The translations under genes and the position numbers were made by a program. This document shows, in pieces, positions 1-7,703 of a DNA stretch of 30,764 bases (position 1 is the stretch's first letter; the number at the start of each line of letters is the position of its first letter). Below the pieces are notes generated by a model, which ran no database searches, was not told the DNA's origin, and was given only the letters and a program-made list of their open reading frames with translations. Origin of the DNA: JBBDXA01 sp040902585 (GTDB taxonomy: Bacteria; Planctomycetota; Phycisphaerae; Phycisphaerales; Phycisphaeraceae); NCBI GenBank assembly GCA_040902585.1, contig JBBDXA010000120.1, forward strand, positions 1 through 30,764, in the 5' to 3' direction.

Positions 1-993
1 GTGGTCATCCGTGCGATACCCGAAGCCGTTCTGCGAGGTGATGATCGCCAGATCGTCCTGCTTCTGGTTGGCGCCGCTGTACTCGCCCTTGCTCCATTGC
101 ACCAGTTCCTTGTAGTAGCCCACGCCCATGATCGGTGCCCAGCCGGTCGCCCCCGAGCCGTGGCCTTCGTAGTAGCCTGTCGTTGAGGTGCCGTCGTGAC
201 TCAGGCCAAGCGTGTGCCCGGCCTCGTGGCTGATCGCCTCGGCGGTGTACTTCTCGTGGCCGTTGCCCAACTGCGCTTCGAAGACAAAGGTCGGCGTGTC
301 GCTGTTCCAGTTGAATGAGCCCACATACGCCACGCCGCCTGCGCCCTGGCCGAACCAGTCATAACTGCTGCCGCCGATCACCACGCGAACGCCCCAGCTC
401 GGGTCGCTGCTACCGCTCTTGATCAGCGCAGCCGAACCCGGATCCATCGTCGTCACGTTCACGTTGAACGGAATGAAGTCCTCCGCCACGCGGGCCCAGA
501 TGTACTGGATCCGCTGGAGTTCGGAATCACTGAACGAGGCGGTATTGCCATCAAAGTCGTAGGCCGGCGTGACGAAGTCGTTGCCGCCGTTGAAGTTCGT
601 GTTCCAGATCGTGCCGCTGGTGACGTGGCCGTCAAAATCCAGGTAGATCGTGTGACTGGCCCCCGGCAGGCTCGCCAGGGAAAACGTGTCGGTCAGGGCA
701 TAGCTCACGGTCGAACCCGAGGTGCCGTCGCCGGTCGTCCCGCTGAGCTCGATCGTCAAATCGGGCGCGGGCAGGATGTGCAGGTCGTGGTCATGGTCAT
801 CGTGATCGTCATCATGTTCGACCGTGGTGGACATGAGCAGCCGTGATTCCAGGGCCTGTAATTCCCAGACCGGCAACAGCGCCTGACCTTGGATTGTTCC
901 CCGCCTGCCGCGACGGCGGCCCAACTTGGCCGAAAGCGCATCAACTTTGCCGAATCCACCGAAAGAACGACGGGGTGAAGATGACCAGGACAT
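1..993 (-). CDS. Secreted metzincin-like zinc metalloprotease, C-terminus cut by window edge
   Basis: The minus-strand frame is open from an ATG at 993 to the window edge, giving 331 residues. GGAG sits 9 bases upstream of the ATG and a TGA stop immediately precedes it, which fixes the start. Residues 256-266 read HEAGHTLGLSH, the metzincin zinc site HExxHxxGxxH with all three histidines and the catalytic Glu. Met289 in GWAPIMG is the likely Met-turn. The N-terminus is Arg-rich and carries WELQALESRLLMS (residues 43-55), a variant of the planctomycete LEPRLLLS surface motif. An Asp/His-only tract follows at 60-72. Residues about 110-250 (YLDFDGH and onward) match the usual pre-catalytic region of secreted planctomycete proteases. 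It probably acts outside the cell as a peptidase. The M10/M12-type subfamily and any C-terminal modules cannot be seen. Confidence 0.85.
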   Translation of the reverse strand, partial: MSWSSSPRRSFGGFGKVDALSAKLGRRRGRRGTIQGQALLPVWELQALESRLLMSTTVEHDDDHDDHDHDLHILPAPDLTIELSGTTGDGTSGSTVSYALTDTFSLASLPGASHTIYLDFDGHVTSGTIWNTNFNGGNDFVTPAYDFDGNTASFSDSELQRIQYIWARVAEDFIPFNVNVTTMDPGSAALIKSGSSDPSWGVRVVIGGSSYDWFGQGAGGVAYVGSFNWNSDTPTFVFEAQLGNGHEKYTAEAISHEAGHTLGLSHDGTSTTGYYEGHGSGATGWAPIMGVGYYKELVQWSKGEYSGANQKQDDLAIITSQNGFGYRTDDH

Positions 994-1151
994 TCAGGTT
1001 TCTCCAGGCTCGGGGATGAATAAAGGATCAGGTCGTCGAAAGATCGCAATGAAGCGAGCACTCTTGACGGAGCCTGAAGCTTATCAGCCGGCGGCAATCG
1101 CGCCTATGAGTCCTTCAAATCACTTCATACTGGCTTCACGATCGAGACGTA

Positions 1152-2903
1152 TCATTCACCGAAATGAGTGTGATGTTGTGAATGAGTTCCTCTCCGTGTG
1201 CTGTGTACGGGTTCAGCCGAGTGGTTCGATTTGAACTTCCCCTCCAACCACTCCCTCGTCACCCTCACAAACGTGATCCTGCTGTAATTGTCGCGCTCGA
1301 ACAGTACACCCAGATCATCGCTGCCTGCCACGCGCGTCAGGCATGAGTATGCCGCCGAGCCGGTGTACAGCTCGCGCGACACCGCCCACGTTTTCCCATC
1401 GTCATAGCTCACGCGCAGCGTCAGCTTCTCCCTGGCTTTGCTCGCCGGGTTGCAGAAGACGATGCGTCCCTTGCCATCCGCGCCCTTCTCTTGTTTCCAT
1501 GTGTATCGCAGAATGCTCGCCTGGCACACCGGTTCGATCAGGGCATCATCGAGCGTGACTTCGCTGAAGGTTTCGCCGCCGTCCTTACTCACCGCCACCG
1601 CCCGCCTCTGCTTGCCGTGATACGAACGCATGTTGTCTAACACCATCCCGCCTTCGAGTTCGACGATGGTCGATTCGTTCGTCGCGGGATCGAGTACGCC
1701 GCCGATCTGCCATGTCTTGCCGTGGTCATCGGAATAGATCACGTGCGAGCGGAAGGGGTGCAGCTTCGCGTCGCGATGATCCGAGTGATTGCAGGGAATC
1801 ACCAGCCGGCCTTTGTGCGGGCCTTGTGTAAGTTGAATGCCCTTGTCCGGTCCCGTCGCGTACCAGCGCCAGTAATCCTTACGCAAGCCCGGCATCTCCT
1901 TCGGCTGCGTCCACGTGAGCCCGTCATCATCGCTGTAGCTCATGTAAACCAGCCGCGGGTGCTTACTCGTGCCGGCCTTGATCGCGCCTTCATGATCGCT
2001 GCCAAGGTTCCACGTCAGCGGCAGCCAGATGCGGCCGGTGGTGGTATCCACAACCGGCGCGGGGTTGCCACAGGTGTTGTTTTCGTGATCCCAGATGACT
2101 TGAAGCTTGGACCACGTCTTGCCACCGTCCGTCGAACGTTTCATCACGAGGTCGATATCACCCGAATCGCCGCGCCCGATCTTGCGGCCTTCGCAGAAGG
2201 CGAGCAGCGTGCCCTTGGCGGATTGAATGATGGAAGGAATGCGGAAGGTGTGATAGTTTTCGGTGCCTGCGACGAAGACATCGACGGATTCAGCGGTGAC
2301 GCCTGTTGCCCAGCCGGGGTCTTTTGGAGGGGCGACGAGATTGCCGTTGGCGGTAAAGGTGTAGACGCGCATGGTGCTGCGCCAGGGCCTGACGCCGAAG
2401 CGGCCCAGTGGATCGGAGCCGACCTTGTGCGAATAGATTTCCTTGCCGTCAATCGCGAAGCGCAGCACGCCGTCCTTCCGTGTGACTTCAAAGTCGAACG
2501 GCTTACCCACGGGCACCTTCTCCGCGACGCCTTCGAGATAGATGGTCTTCTCGCCAAAGAGCGGGCCCTGGAGAAACGCTGCGCCGCTGCCGCCTTCGAA
2601 GCCGAAGTGGCTCTTGCCTTCGAAGGTGAACGAAGCGGCGCTCTTCGTGAGGTTGGTGATGGCGAGGGTGAGTTTGATGTGAAGGTCGCCCTTACCCGCA
2701 GCCTGATCGGCAAAGAGGATCGGGCCTTCGCCGGTCTTTTCGAGGTAGGCATCGCCGCGCTTCCATGAGCCGCCCTCTTCCTTGACCGCCTTGGGCGCGC
2801 CGGATTCGACGTAGATCGAGTCGGCGGCGAGGGCGCAGGAAGTGGTGAGTGCAAAGAGCACGAGGGTGCCGAGCAAATGTGCGGTTCGTTGATTCGTATT
2901 CAT
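1152..2903 (-). CDS. nanH: Secreted exo-alpha-sialidase (GH33-type, BNR/Asp-box)
   Basis: This 583-residue protein has a signal peptide ending near AAD (residues 1-27). A beta-sandwich-like region follows at about 30-190 (FEVTRKDGVLRFAIDGKEI), then a six-bladed sialidase propeller. The FRIP motif is at 220-223 with Arg221, the first arginine of the sialic-acid triad. Asp-boxes are visible near 257-264 (STDGGKTW), 324-331, 391-398, 440-446 and 500-506. Arg426 and Arg497 are candidates for the other two triad arginines, Tyr519 (SAAYSCL) for the nucleophile, and Asp249 or Asp251 for the acid/base. It would release terminal sialic acids outside the cytoplasm. Its ATG overlaps the TGA of the upstream lyase gene by 4 bases (ATGA), so the two are translationally coupled. 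The His/Ser/Thr-rich last 25 residues look like a non-conserved tail. Confidence 0.92.
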   Translation of the reverse strand: MNTNQRTAHLLGTLVLFALTTSCALAADSIYVESGAPKAVKEEGGSWKRGDAYLEKTGEGPILFADQAAGKGDLHIKLTLAITNLTKSAASFTFEGKSHFGFEGGSGAAFLQGPLFGEKTIYLEGVAEKVPVGKPFDFEVTRKDGVLRFAIDGKEIYSHKVGSDPLGRFGVRPWRSTMRVYTFTANGNLVAPPKDPGWATGVTAESVDVFVAGTENYHTFRIPSIIQSAKGTLLAFCEGRKIGRGDSGDIDLVMKRSTDGGKTWSKLQVIWDHENNTCGNPAPVVDTTTGRIWLPLTWNLGSDHEGAIKAGTSKHPRLVYMSYSDDDGLTWTQPKEMPGLRKDYWRWYATGPDKGIQLTQGPHKGRLVIPCNHSDHRDAKLHPFRSHVIYSDDHGKTWQIGGVLDPATNESTIVELEGGMVLDNMRSYHGKQRRAVAVSKDGGETFSEVTLDDALIEPVCQASILRYTWKQEKGADGKGRIVFCNPASKAREKLTLRVSYDDGKTWAVSRELYTGSAAYSCLTRVAGSDDLGVLFERDNYSRITFVRVTREWLEGKFKSNHSAEPVHSTRRGTHSQHHTHFGE

Positions 2904-3847
2904 CGTGCTTTCTCAGTCAGTTGAAGGGCGCGGGCCTCCCGTGCGATGGCCTGGGCGTCGAAGCCTGCTTCCATGAGGCGGGCGTGCAGTGCCACAGTTC
3001 GCTGGGGCGACAGGCTTACCAGCGGCGAGCGCACGGGTCCGGTGTCGATGCCCTGCATGTTCAGGATGGCTTTGCCTGCGGGTAGGCCGCCGAACTCGAG
3101 CAGCACGGCAATCATTTCGATCGTACGCTTGGACCAGGCACGCGCGGTTGCCAGATCGCCCTGGTGGAAGGCATCGATCATGCGCTGGTAAAGCGGGCCG
3201 GCGTAATTGTAGGTCGAGCCCACCGCGCCCTTGGTGCCGACCGCCAGCGCGGGCAGGAGCATTTCATCGAAGCCGAAGTAAACCTCGAAGCGATCGGGGT
3301 CGAAGGCCAGACAGCGCTGGAATTCCATCAGGTTGCCATGCGTGTATTTGATGCCCGCGAGCGTGGGGATATTTTCCCGGCTTTCGCGCAGAAGATCGAG
3401 CATGGGCAGGGTCACGCCGGTGAGCGAAGGGATGTGATAGAAGTAGAACGGCAGCTTGCCCGCAGCGGCGGCGATCTGTCTGCACCAGTCCACGAGAGCG
3501 TCGTTCGTCGCGGGCTTGAAATAGGACGGCGGCGTGGTGGAGACCGCATCCGCGCCGATGGCCGCGGCGTGTTCGCTCAGGGCGATGCAATCCGGCAGGG
3601 CGTTGGCGCCGACATGGATGATGACCCGCAGGCGACCTTGCGCCACGCGCACCCACTCGGCGGCGACCTCCTTGCGCTCCTCGACGGAGAGCGAGGATGA
3701 TTCGCCGGTGGTCCCGCAGACGAAGATGCCGGTGACGCCCATCGCGAGCAGGTGCTCGGCGTAGGCGGGGATCACGCTCAGGTTCACGCGGCCATCATCA
3801 TGCATGGGCGTGAAGGTCGCGGCGACAAGATGTTCGAACTGATTCAA
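2900..3847 (-). CDS. nanA: N-acetylneuraminate lyase (DapA/NanA family aldolase)
   Basis: This 315-residue class I aldolase of the dihydrodipicolinate-synthase superfamily would split N-acetylneuraminate into N-acetylmannosamine and pyruvate in the cytoplasm. GTTGE at 45-49 is the pyruvate-carboxylate loop. YFYHIPSLTG at 135-144 holds the catalytic Tyr137. GIKYTHGN at 165-172 holds the Schiff-base Lys167. The IPSLTG and GSTYNYAGPLY segments favour a sialic-acid lyase over DapA. The start is TTG at 3847, preceded by AAGGAG with 8 bases of spacing; the next Met (residue 15) would cut into the conserved first strand. The gene overlaps the sialidase start by 4 bases. No NanE or NanK gene is visible, so the fate of ManNAc is not shown here. 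Confidence 0.9.
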   Translation of the reverse strand: MNQFEHLVAATFTPMHDDGRVNLSVIPAYAEHLLAMGVTGIFVCGTTGESSSLSVEERKEVAAEWVRVAQGRLRVIIHVGANALPDCIALSEHAAAIGADAVSTTPPSYFKPATNDALVDWCRQIAAAAGKLPFYFYHIPSLTGVTLPMLDLLRESRENIPTLAGIKYTHGNLMEFQRCLAFDPDRFEVYFGFDEMLLPALAVGTKGAVGSTYNYAGPLYQRMIDAFHQGDLATARAWSKRTIEMIAVLLEFGGLPAGKAILNMQGIDTGPVRSPLVSLSPQRTVALHARLMEAGFDAQAIAREARALQLTEKAR

Positions 3848-3855
3848 GCGGTGAA

Positions 3856-3861
3856 CTCCTT
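3856..3861 (-). promoter_or_regulatory. Shine-Dalgarno deciding the TTG start of nanA
   Basis: AAGGAG on the minus strand, 8 bases before the TTG at 3847. It supports a non-ATG start where no upstream in-frame ATG gives a better N-terminus. Confidence 0.7.
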
Positions 3862-3889
3862 TAGATTTTCAAACAGGCTCTCGCAAAGA

Positions 3890-3976
3890 GTGCCATGGGT
3901 AAGCGAGTCTTCGAGCTTACCCGTGAGTCAGGGGTGATCGCACGGGTAAGCTCGAAGACTCGCTTACCCATGGCAC
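3890..3976. repeat. Perfect 36-bp inverted repeat with 15-bp loop and nested units
   Basis: 3890-3925 is the exact reverse complement of 3941-3976, with a 15-bp spacer at 3926-3940. Each arm itself contains GGGTAAGC followed ten bases later by its complement GCTTACCC, so the element is made of four copies of one short unit. It lies between the dioxygenase stop (3999) and the lyase start (3847). The structure resembles a REP doublet (REPIN/BIME). No T-run follows the stem on either strand, so a simple intrinsic terminator is unlikely. As RNA it would form an extremely stable cruciform that could affect messenger stability or read-through from the upstream gene. Confidence 0.9.
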
Positions 3977-3998
3977 CCAGCACACCCAACTCAGTACC

Positions 3999-4817
3999 CT
4001 ATTCCAACTCCTTCTCGAAGGCTTCCACTTCAGCGAAGCGCGTTCTGCCGCGCAGCAGTCGTCCGAGGCGGGGCTTGTTTTCGTTGTACGTTTCCACCGC
4101 GTCGGCATCGGCGTAGCGCAGGAACAATACACGGCGATCGCGCGTCGTGGAAAAATTACCTTCTGATTGGTGCAGCGTGTGGCAGTGCATGATGAGCGTG
4201 TCGCCCGCTTTCATGGGCATGGGGATCGCGCCGGATTCGTCAGGCACATCCACCGAAAGGTCTTTGCCCGCGGCCTTGGCTTCGGGTGTGAGGCGGTCGC
4301 TGACATTGATCTGGCCCTGGAGGTGTGAGCCGGGGATCAGCCAGAGGCAGCCGTTGTCGGGGTCGTTGTCTTCGAGGGCGGTGAGGGTGGTGATGGCGGT
4401 GGCGGGTTCGAGCTGACCGTAGCCGTTGTCCTGATGCCAGCCGAAGGCCTTGGTGTTGCCGCGCATTTTGAAGGTGAGCTGGCTGGTGGCGGCTTTGATG
4501 TTGGGGCCGATGATTTGCTGAGCCACATCCACAAGCGGGCCGCGGAAATAGAAGTCGCGCACCAGCGGGGCGTGATGATGGATGTTGCAGAGCAGGGCGT
4601 TTTTGAGCCAGGAGCCCTCGGGGTCGTACTCGCCTTTCTGGCCGTGCCAGGCGGCCATGCACTGGTCGCGCAGGCGGGTGAGCCCCTCGGCGGTGAGCAC
4701 GCCCGGGAGCAGGAGATAGCCTTGGGCTTCGTAGTCCCGCCGCTGGCTGGCCGTGAGTATTTGCGGCGAAAAGCAGGCCTGAGACGTTGGACTCGGGGTT
4801 GAAGCGGTGCTGTTCAT
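3999..4817 (-). CDS. Phytanoyl-CoA dioxygenase (PhyH) family Fe(II)/2-oxoglutarate oxygenase
   Basis: This 272-residue protein starts at ATG 4817; a longer TTG start at 4883 would overlap the promoter region. The double-stranded beta-helix iron site is visible. HQD at 128-130 (AFGWHQDNGYGQ) supplies the proximal His and Asp, and HCHTLHQSEGN (211-221) the distal His. An Arg at 226 or 229 is a likely 2-oxoglutarate ligand. ALEDNDPDNGCLWLIPGSH (148-165) is typical of PhyH proteins that act on small molecules. No signal peptide is visible, so it is probably cytoplasmic. It is the first gene of a co-directional run with the lyase and sialidase, 151 bp apart and separated by the large inverted repeat. 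The substrate is unknown; a role on a sialic-acid-linked compound is only suggested by position. Confidence 0.85.
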   Translation of the reverse strand: MNSTASTPSPTSQACFSPQILTASQRRDYEAQGYLLLPGVLTAEGLTRLRDQCMAAWHGQKGEYDPEGSWLKNALLCNIHHHAPLVRDFYFRGPLVDVAQQIIGPNIKAATSQLTFKMRGNTKAFGWHQDNGYGQLEPATAITTLTALEDNDPDNGCLWLIPGSHLQGQINVSDRLTPEAKAAGKDLSVDVPDESGAIPMPMKAGDTLIMHCHTLHQSEGNFSTTRDRRVLFLRYADADAVETYNENKPRLGRLLRGRTRFAEVEAFEKELE

Positions 4818-4871
4818 ATCGGGGTTCCACAGGGCTCGAACAGGGTCCACCTTATCGCATCGAAAAAAATC

Positions 4872-4895
4872 TTGCAATAGCAAAGAATACTTCTT
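4872..4895. promoter_or_regulatory. Candidate operator: two adjacent small inverted repeats
   Basis: AAGAA-TAC-TTCTT (4883-4895) is a perfect 5-3-5 inverted repeat covering the -10 of the minus-strand promoter and touching the -35 of the plus-strand promoter. TTGC-AATA-GCAA (4872-4883) abuts it. One bound dimer could block both promoters, and the divergent GntR protein is the obvious candidate binder. Binding is inferred. Confidence 0.4.
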
Positions 4896-4911
4896 GACAT
4901 AAAAAGATCAA
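4884..4911 (-). promoter_or_regulatory. Candidate sigma70-type promoter for the dioxygenase/lyase/sialidase operon
   Basis: On the minus strand, -35 TTGATC (4911-4906) and -10 TATTCT (4889-4884) lie 16 bp apart, each matching consensus at 4 of 6. The leader would be about 60 bases. It interlocks with the opposing promoter of the GntR gene. Confidence 0.4.
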
Positions 4912-4921
4912 TGGGTAAATT
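4894..4921 (+). promoter_or_regulatory. Candidate promoter for the GntR-type regulator, near-leaderless
   Basis: A perfect -35 TTGACA (4894-4899) is followed after 16 bp by TAAATT (4916-4921). The expected transcription start is within a few bases of the ATG at 4930, so the messenger would have almost no 5' leader. Only a weak GGA precedes the ATG. Confidence 0.5.
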
Positions 4922-4929
4922 GGATTTCT

Positions 4930-6015
4930 ATGAGTGTGGGCCTGAAGCAGAAACCGCGCGTTGTGAAGCTCGCTGAGCTGATCGAGTTGGACATCACCTC
5001 GCGCGGGCTTCAGCCGGGCGATGCCTATTTGAATACGACTGAAACCGCGCGGATGCTGAAGGTGAACACCACCAGCGCCAACAAGGCGATGCAGTTGCTC
5101 GTGCAGCGCCGTCGCCTGGTGCGCAGGCAGCGGCTGGGCACGATCATCGCCGACCCAGCCGATGCCCCCAGCGAGTCCGTCCTGAGCCGGGTGCATCTGC
5201 TCGTGCATCAGACGTACCTTCGTTCGGAAGGGGTCCTCGCGGACGGCGTCATTGTCGGCATGCAGCAGGAGCTGCCCGGCGTTGATGTGCAGTTCAACTT
5301 TCTGCCCGATGACAATCAGGCGGATGCGGTCAACCGGCTCATCAGCGAAGCCATGCGCTCCTCGCAGTCCGAAGGCTTTCTGCTCGTGCGTTCCTCGCTC
5401 ACGGCCCAGCGCCTCCTCCTGCAGAGCGGCATGCCCACCGTCGTCTTCGGTCAGTTGCATCCATCGGTCCACGGCCTCAACCGCATCGATCGCGATCAGC
5501 GTGTCATCGGCAGACTCGCGGCGGGGCATCTCCTGAGCCTGGGGTTTCGACGCCTGCTGGTCTTGCTGCGCGAGCGCGTGCTGCCGGGCGATCATGTTCT
5601 GCTGGACGGCATTGCTGAGACGATGGCTTCCGTCGGTCTGGCGGCCGATGCGATGGTCACGCGCTGCCTGCCTCCGGATCATGAAGCGATCGCGGCTGAG
5701 GTACAGGCGGTGATCGAAGCGAGCGACGAACCGATCGGCATCATCGCCCGCAGCGAACCGCTGGCCGAGGGCGCGGCCCAGGCGGAGGCATTGAACACCG
5801 GCACCCAACGTCCTTCACCGCGCGAGCGGATTCTCGTTTCCGATCTGTATCGACGCGGCAGCGAGCGGCAGCCTCGCTTCGCCCATGTGGCATCCACGAT
5901 CACGCCCGAGGAAATCGGCAGGCACATCGGGCGCATGCTCGCCAACCAGGCGCGGCAGCCGGGGCGGTTGCCTGAGACAGAAATGATTCCAGTCGAAGTG
6001 ATGACGGTGAGTTGA
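4930..6015 (+). CDS. GntR-type transcriptional regulator with LacI-like sensor domain
   Basis: This 361-residue protein has a GntR winged helix at about 12-75 (SRGLQPGDAYLNTTETARML, then a recognition helix with NTTSANKAMQLL and a wing with RRQRLGTII). The remainder, about 88-361, has the size and pattern of a LacI/periplasmic-binding-protein sensor (VLADGVIVGMQQELPG, PTVVFGQ, IGRLAAGHLLSLGFRRLLVL), an arrangement like that of AraR of Bacillus. It should bind DNA as a dimer and release it on binding a sugar. It is divergent from the sialidase/lyase operon and shares its promoter region, which makes that operon and itself likely targets. The LamG/prepilin cluster downstream on the same strand could also be one. 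The ligand is unknown; sialic acid or ManNAc are guesses from context. Confidence 0.85.
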   Translation: MSVGLKQKPRVVKLAELIELDITSRGLQPGDAYLNTTETARMLKVNTTSANKAMQLLVQRRRLVRRQRLGTIIADPADAPSESVLSRVHLLVHQTYLRSEGVLADGVIVGMQQELPGVDVQFNFLPDDNQADAVNRLISEAMRSSQSEGFLLVRSSLTAQRLLLQSGMPTVVFGQLHPSVHGLNRIDRDQRVIGRLAAGHLLSLGFRRLLVLLRERVLPGDHVLLDGIAETMASVGLAADAMVTRCLPPDHEAIAAEVQAVIEASDEPIGIIARSEPLAEGAAQAEALNTGTQRPSPRERILVSDLYRRGSERQPRFAHVASTITPEEIGRHIGRMLANQARQPGRLPETEMIPVEVMTVS

Positions 6016-6124
6016 AGGTGCGTTTATGAATGTTCAGAGAAAAATCACAGGGTGGATAGGTCGCGACGAGCGGCGCATGTCCTCAGGTCCTGTCAATCGC
6101 CCCTCGGGGCAGAAGGAGCGGTCC

Positions 6125-7648
6125 ATGTTCAAGCGAATGAGTCAAATCATGGTGGTGGGCGTGAGTTTGTTCGCGGCGTCGTCGGCTCAAGGCGTGCTGC
6201 TCTCGGCGTGGGAGTTCAACGGGGGCGATGTGTCGGGCTCCAGCGTGGCGGCGAGCGGCGGGACAGCCGGCTTCGGCGACGCGCGCTACACCGGCACGCT
6301 CACCGGCGGCGCAGCGGTCGCCAGCGGGGCGCTGCAACTCGATGGCACGAATGACTATCTCGATTTCGGCAACAACCTGACTGAGATTCGCTCCATGGCC
6401 TCGTTCACGATGGCGTCGTGGGTCAACACCGACACGGCTGTGACCACGTTCCGCCGCATTATCGAGCATGAGGACAACACATACTTCTGGGCTGAAACCG
6501 GCCTTTTCCGCTACACAACGCACGGCAGCACCAGCCAAGCTGTCTCAACCACCGCGCCGACGGTTGGAACCTGGCAGCACGTGGCGGTCACCGTCGAAGC
6601 CGGCGGCCCCGCGCAGATTTATGTCAACGGCATCCTCCAGGGGACGAGCAGTACCAACCAGGTCGCCATCCCCGGCAACGTGCAGACCTTCCAGGTCGGT
6701 GCCCGTCGCAGCGCTTCAGGCCCTGCATCGAACTTCTGGGACGGCCAGATCGATGACGTGGCTATCTACGACGGCACGCTTTCGCAGAACCAGATCACCG
6801 CGCTGGCCGGCGGCGGCACCTACGCCAACCGCACCACGCCCACGGCCCTTGCGTCGCTCAGCAACGTGCAGGCATTGTGGAACTTTGATGACAAGGCTCC
6901 CGGCCAGACCAACAACGCGCTGGATCGCCTGGTGGACTCCAGCGGTAACGGTCGCGATATGTTCACCGGCGGCACCGGCGTGACCACCGCCTTCGTCGCG
7001 GGCAACGCCGCCTACGGCAGCGGCAGCGCCATCCTGCTGACCGCCAACCGCGATGCGGGCATCTTCCGCGACGGCTTCGCCTCGTTTCCCGACGCGGGAC
7101 CGCCCGCAGGCACCGACATCAACTTCGCCCAGAACGACAGCTTTACCCTTGAAGCCATGATCCAGACCTCGATGACCGGCGTGGGCATCATCGTCGCCAA
7201 GGATGTCGGTCCCAACTCGCCGTCGTGGTGGTTCCGCGTCAACGCCGGCAACCTCCAGGCCATCGTCGATGACGCCAACGCCGGCGGCATCGGCCTGGTG
7301 AATCAGACCAGCGGCCCTTCCGCCACCGACGGCGAGTGGCACCATGTCGCCTTTGTGCGCGATGCGGACAGCAATATGGTCATGCTTTACCTCGACTACG
7401 TGCTCGTCGGTTCGGCACTGGATACCACGACTCTCACCTCGTTCAACACGAACGACATCCGCGTCGGCGAATTCAACAGTGGCCCTGGCTCGAACCAGTT
7501 CATCGGCGCGATCGACTTCGTTCGCATCAGTGACGGCGCGCTGCTCGCCAGCCAGTTCATTCAGGCGATCCCGGTGCCCGAGCCGGCGTCGCTGGCGCTG
7601 CTCGGTCTGGCGACGCTCGGCCTGGCGCGGCGGCGGCGAGCCGCGTAA
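6125..7648 (+). CDS. LamG-domain secreted protein with PEP-CTERM sorting signal
   Basis: The start is ATG 6125, preceded by AAGGAG with 6 bases of spacing; an in-frame extension to 6026 has no ribosome site and hides the signal peptide. The 507-residue product has a signal peptide (MFKRMSQIMVVGVSLFAASS). Two concanavalin-like LamG domains follow, at about 25-220 (LDGTNDYLDFGNNL, MASWVNTD, GTWQHVAVTVE, IDDVAIYDGTLS) and 240-470 (FTLEAMIQTS, GEWHHVAFVRD, IDFVRISDGAL). The C-terminus is a PEP-CTERM tail: VPEPASLALLGLATLGLA followed by RRRRAA. It is probably exported, processed by an exosortase encoded elsewhere, and held at the envelope while it binds glycans. It heads a run with two prepilin-like genes spaced 55 bp each. 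A short hairpin (GCCCC-TC-GGGGC) lies just upstream of its ribosome site. Confidence 0.9.
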   Translation: MFKRMSQIMVVGVSLFAASSAQGVLLSAWEFNGGDVSGSSVAASGGTAGFGDARYTGTLTGGAAVASGALQLDGTNDYLDFGNNLTEIRSMASFTMASWVNTDTAVTTFRRIIEHEDNTYFWAETGLFRYTTHGSTSQAVSTTAPTVGTWQHVAVTVEAGGPAQIYVNGILQGTSSTNQVAIPGNVQTFQVGARRSASGPASNFWDGQIDDVAIYDGTLSQNQITALAGGGTYANRTTPTALASLSNVQALWNFDDKAPGQTNNALDRLVDSSGNGRDMFTGGTGVTTAFVAGNAAYGSGSAILLTANRDAGIFRDGFASFPDAGPPAGTDINFAQNDSFTLEAMIQTSMTGVGIIVAKDVGPNSPSWWFRVNAGNLQAIVDDANAGGIGLVNQTSGPSATDGEWHHVAFVRDADSNMVMLYLDYVLVGSALDTTTLTSFNTNDIRVGEFNSGPGSNQFIGAIDFVRISDGALLASQFIQAIPVPEPASLALLGLATLGLARRRRAA

Positions 7649-7703
7649 GTGCGTGGTCGAGCGTGTGCAATGCGGTCGGGGCAGTCGATCCAGGGAGCCT
7701 GAC

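Noticed and set aside
1722..2768. A 348-residue plus-strand open frame opposite the sialidase gene
   Set aside because: It lies in antisense register to a well-supported sialidase with Asp-boxes and has no recognisable motif or ribosome site; high-GC genes often leave such frames open.
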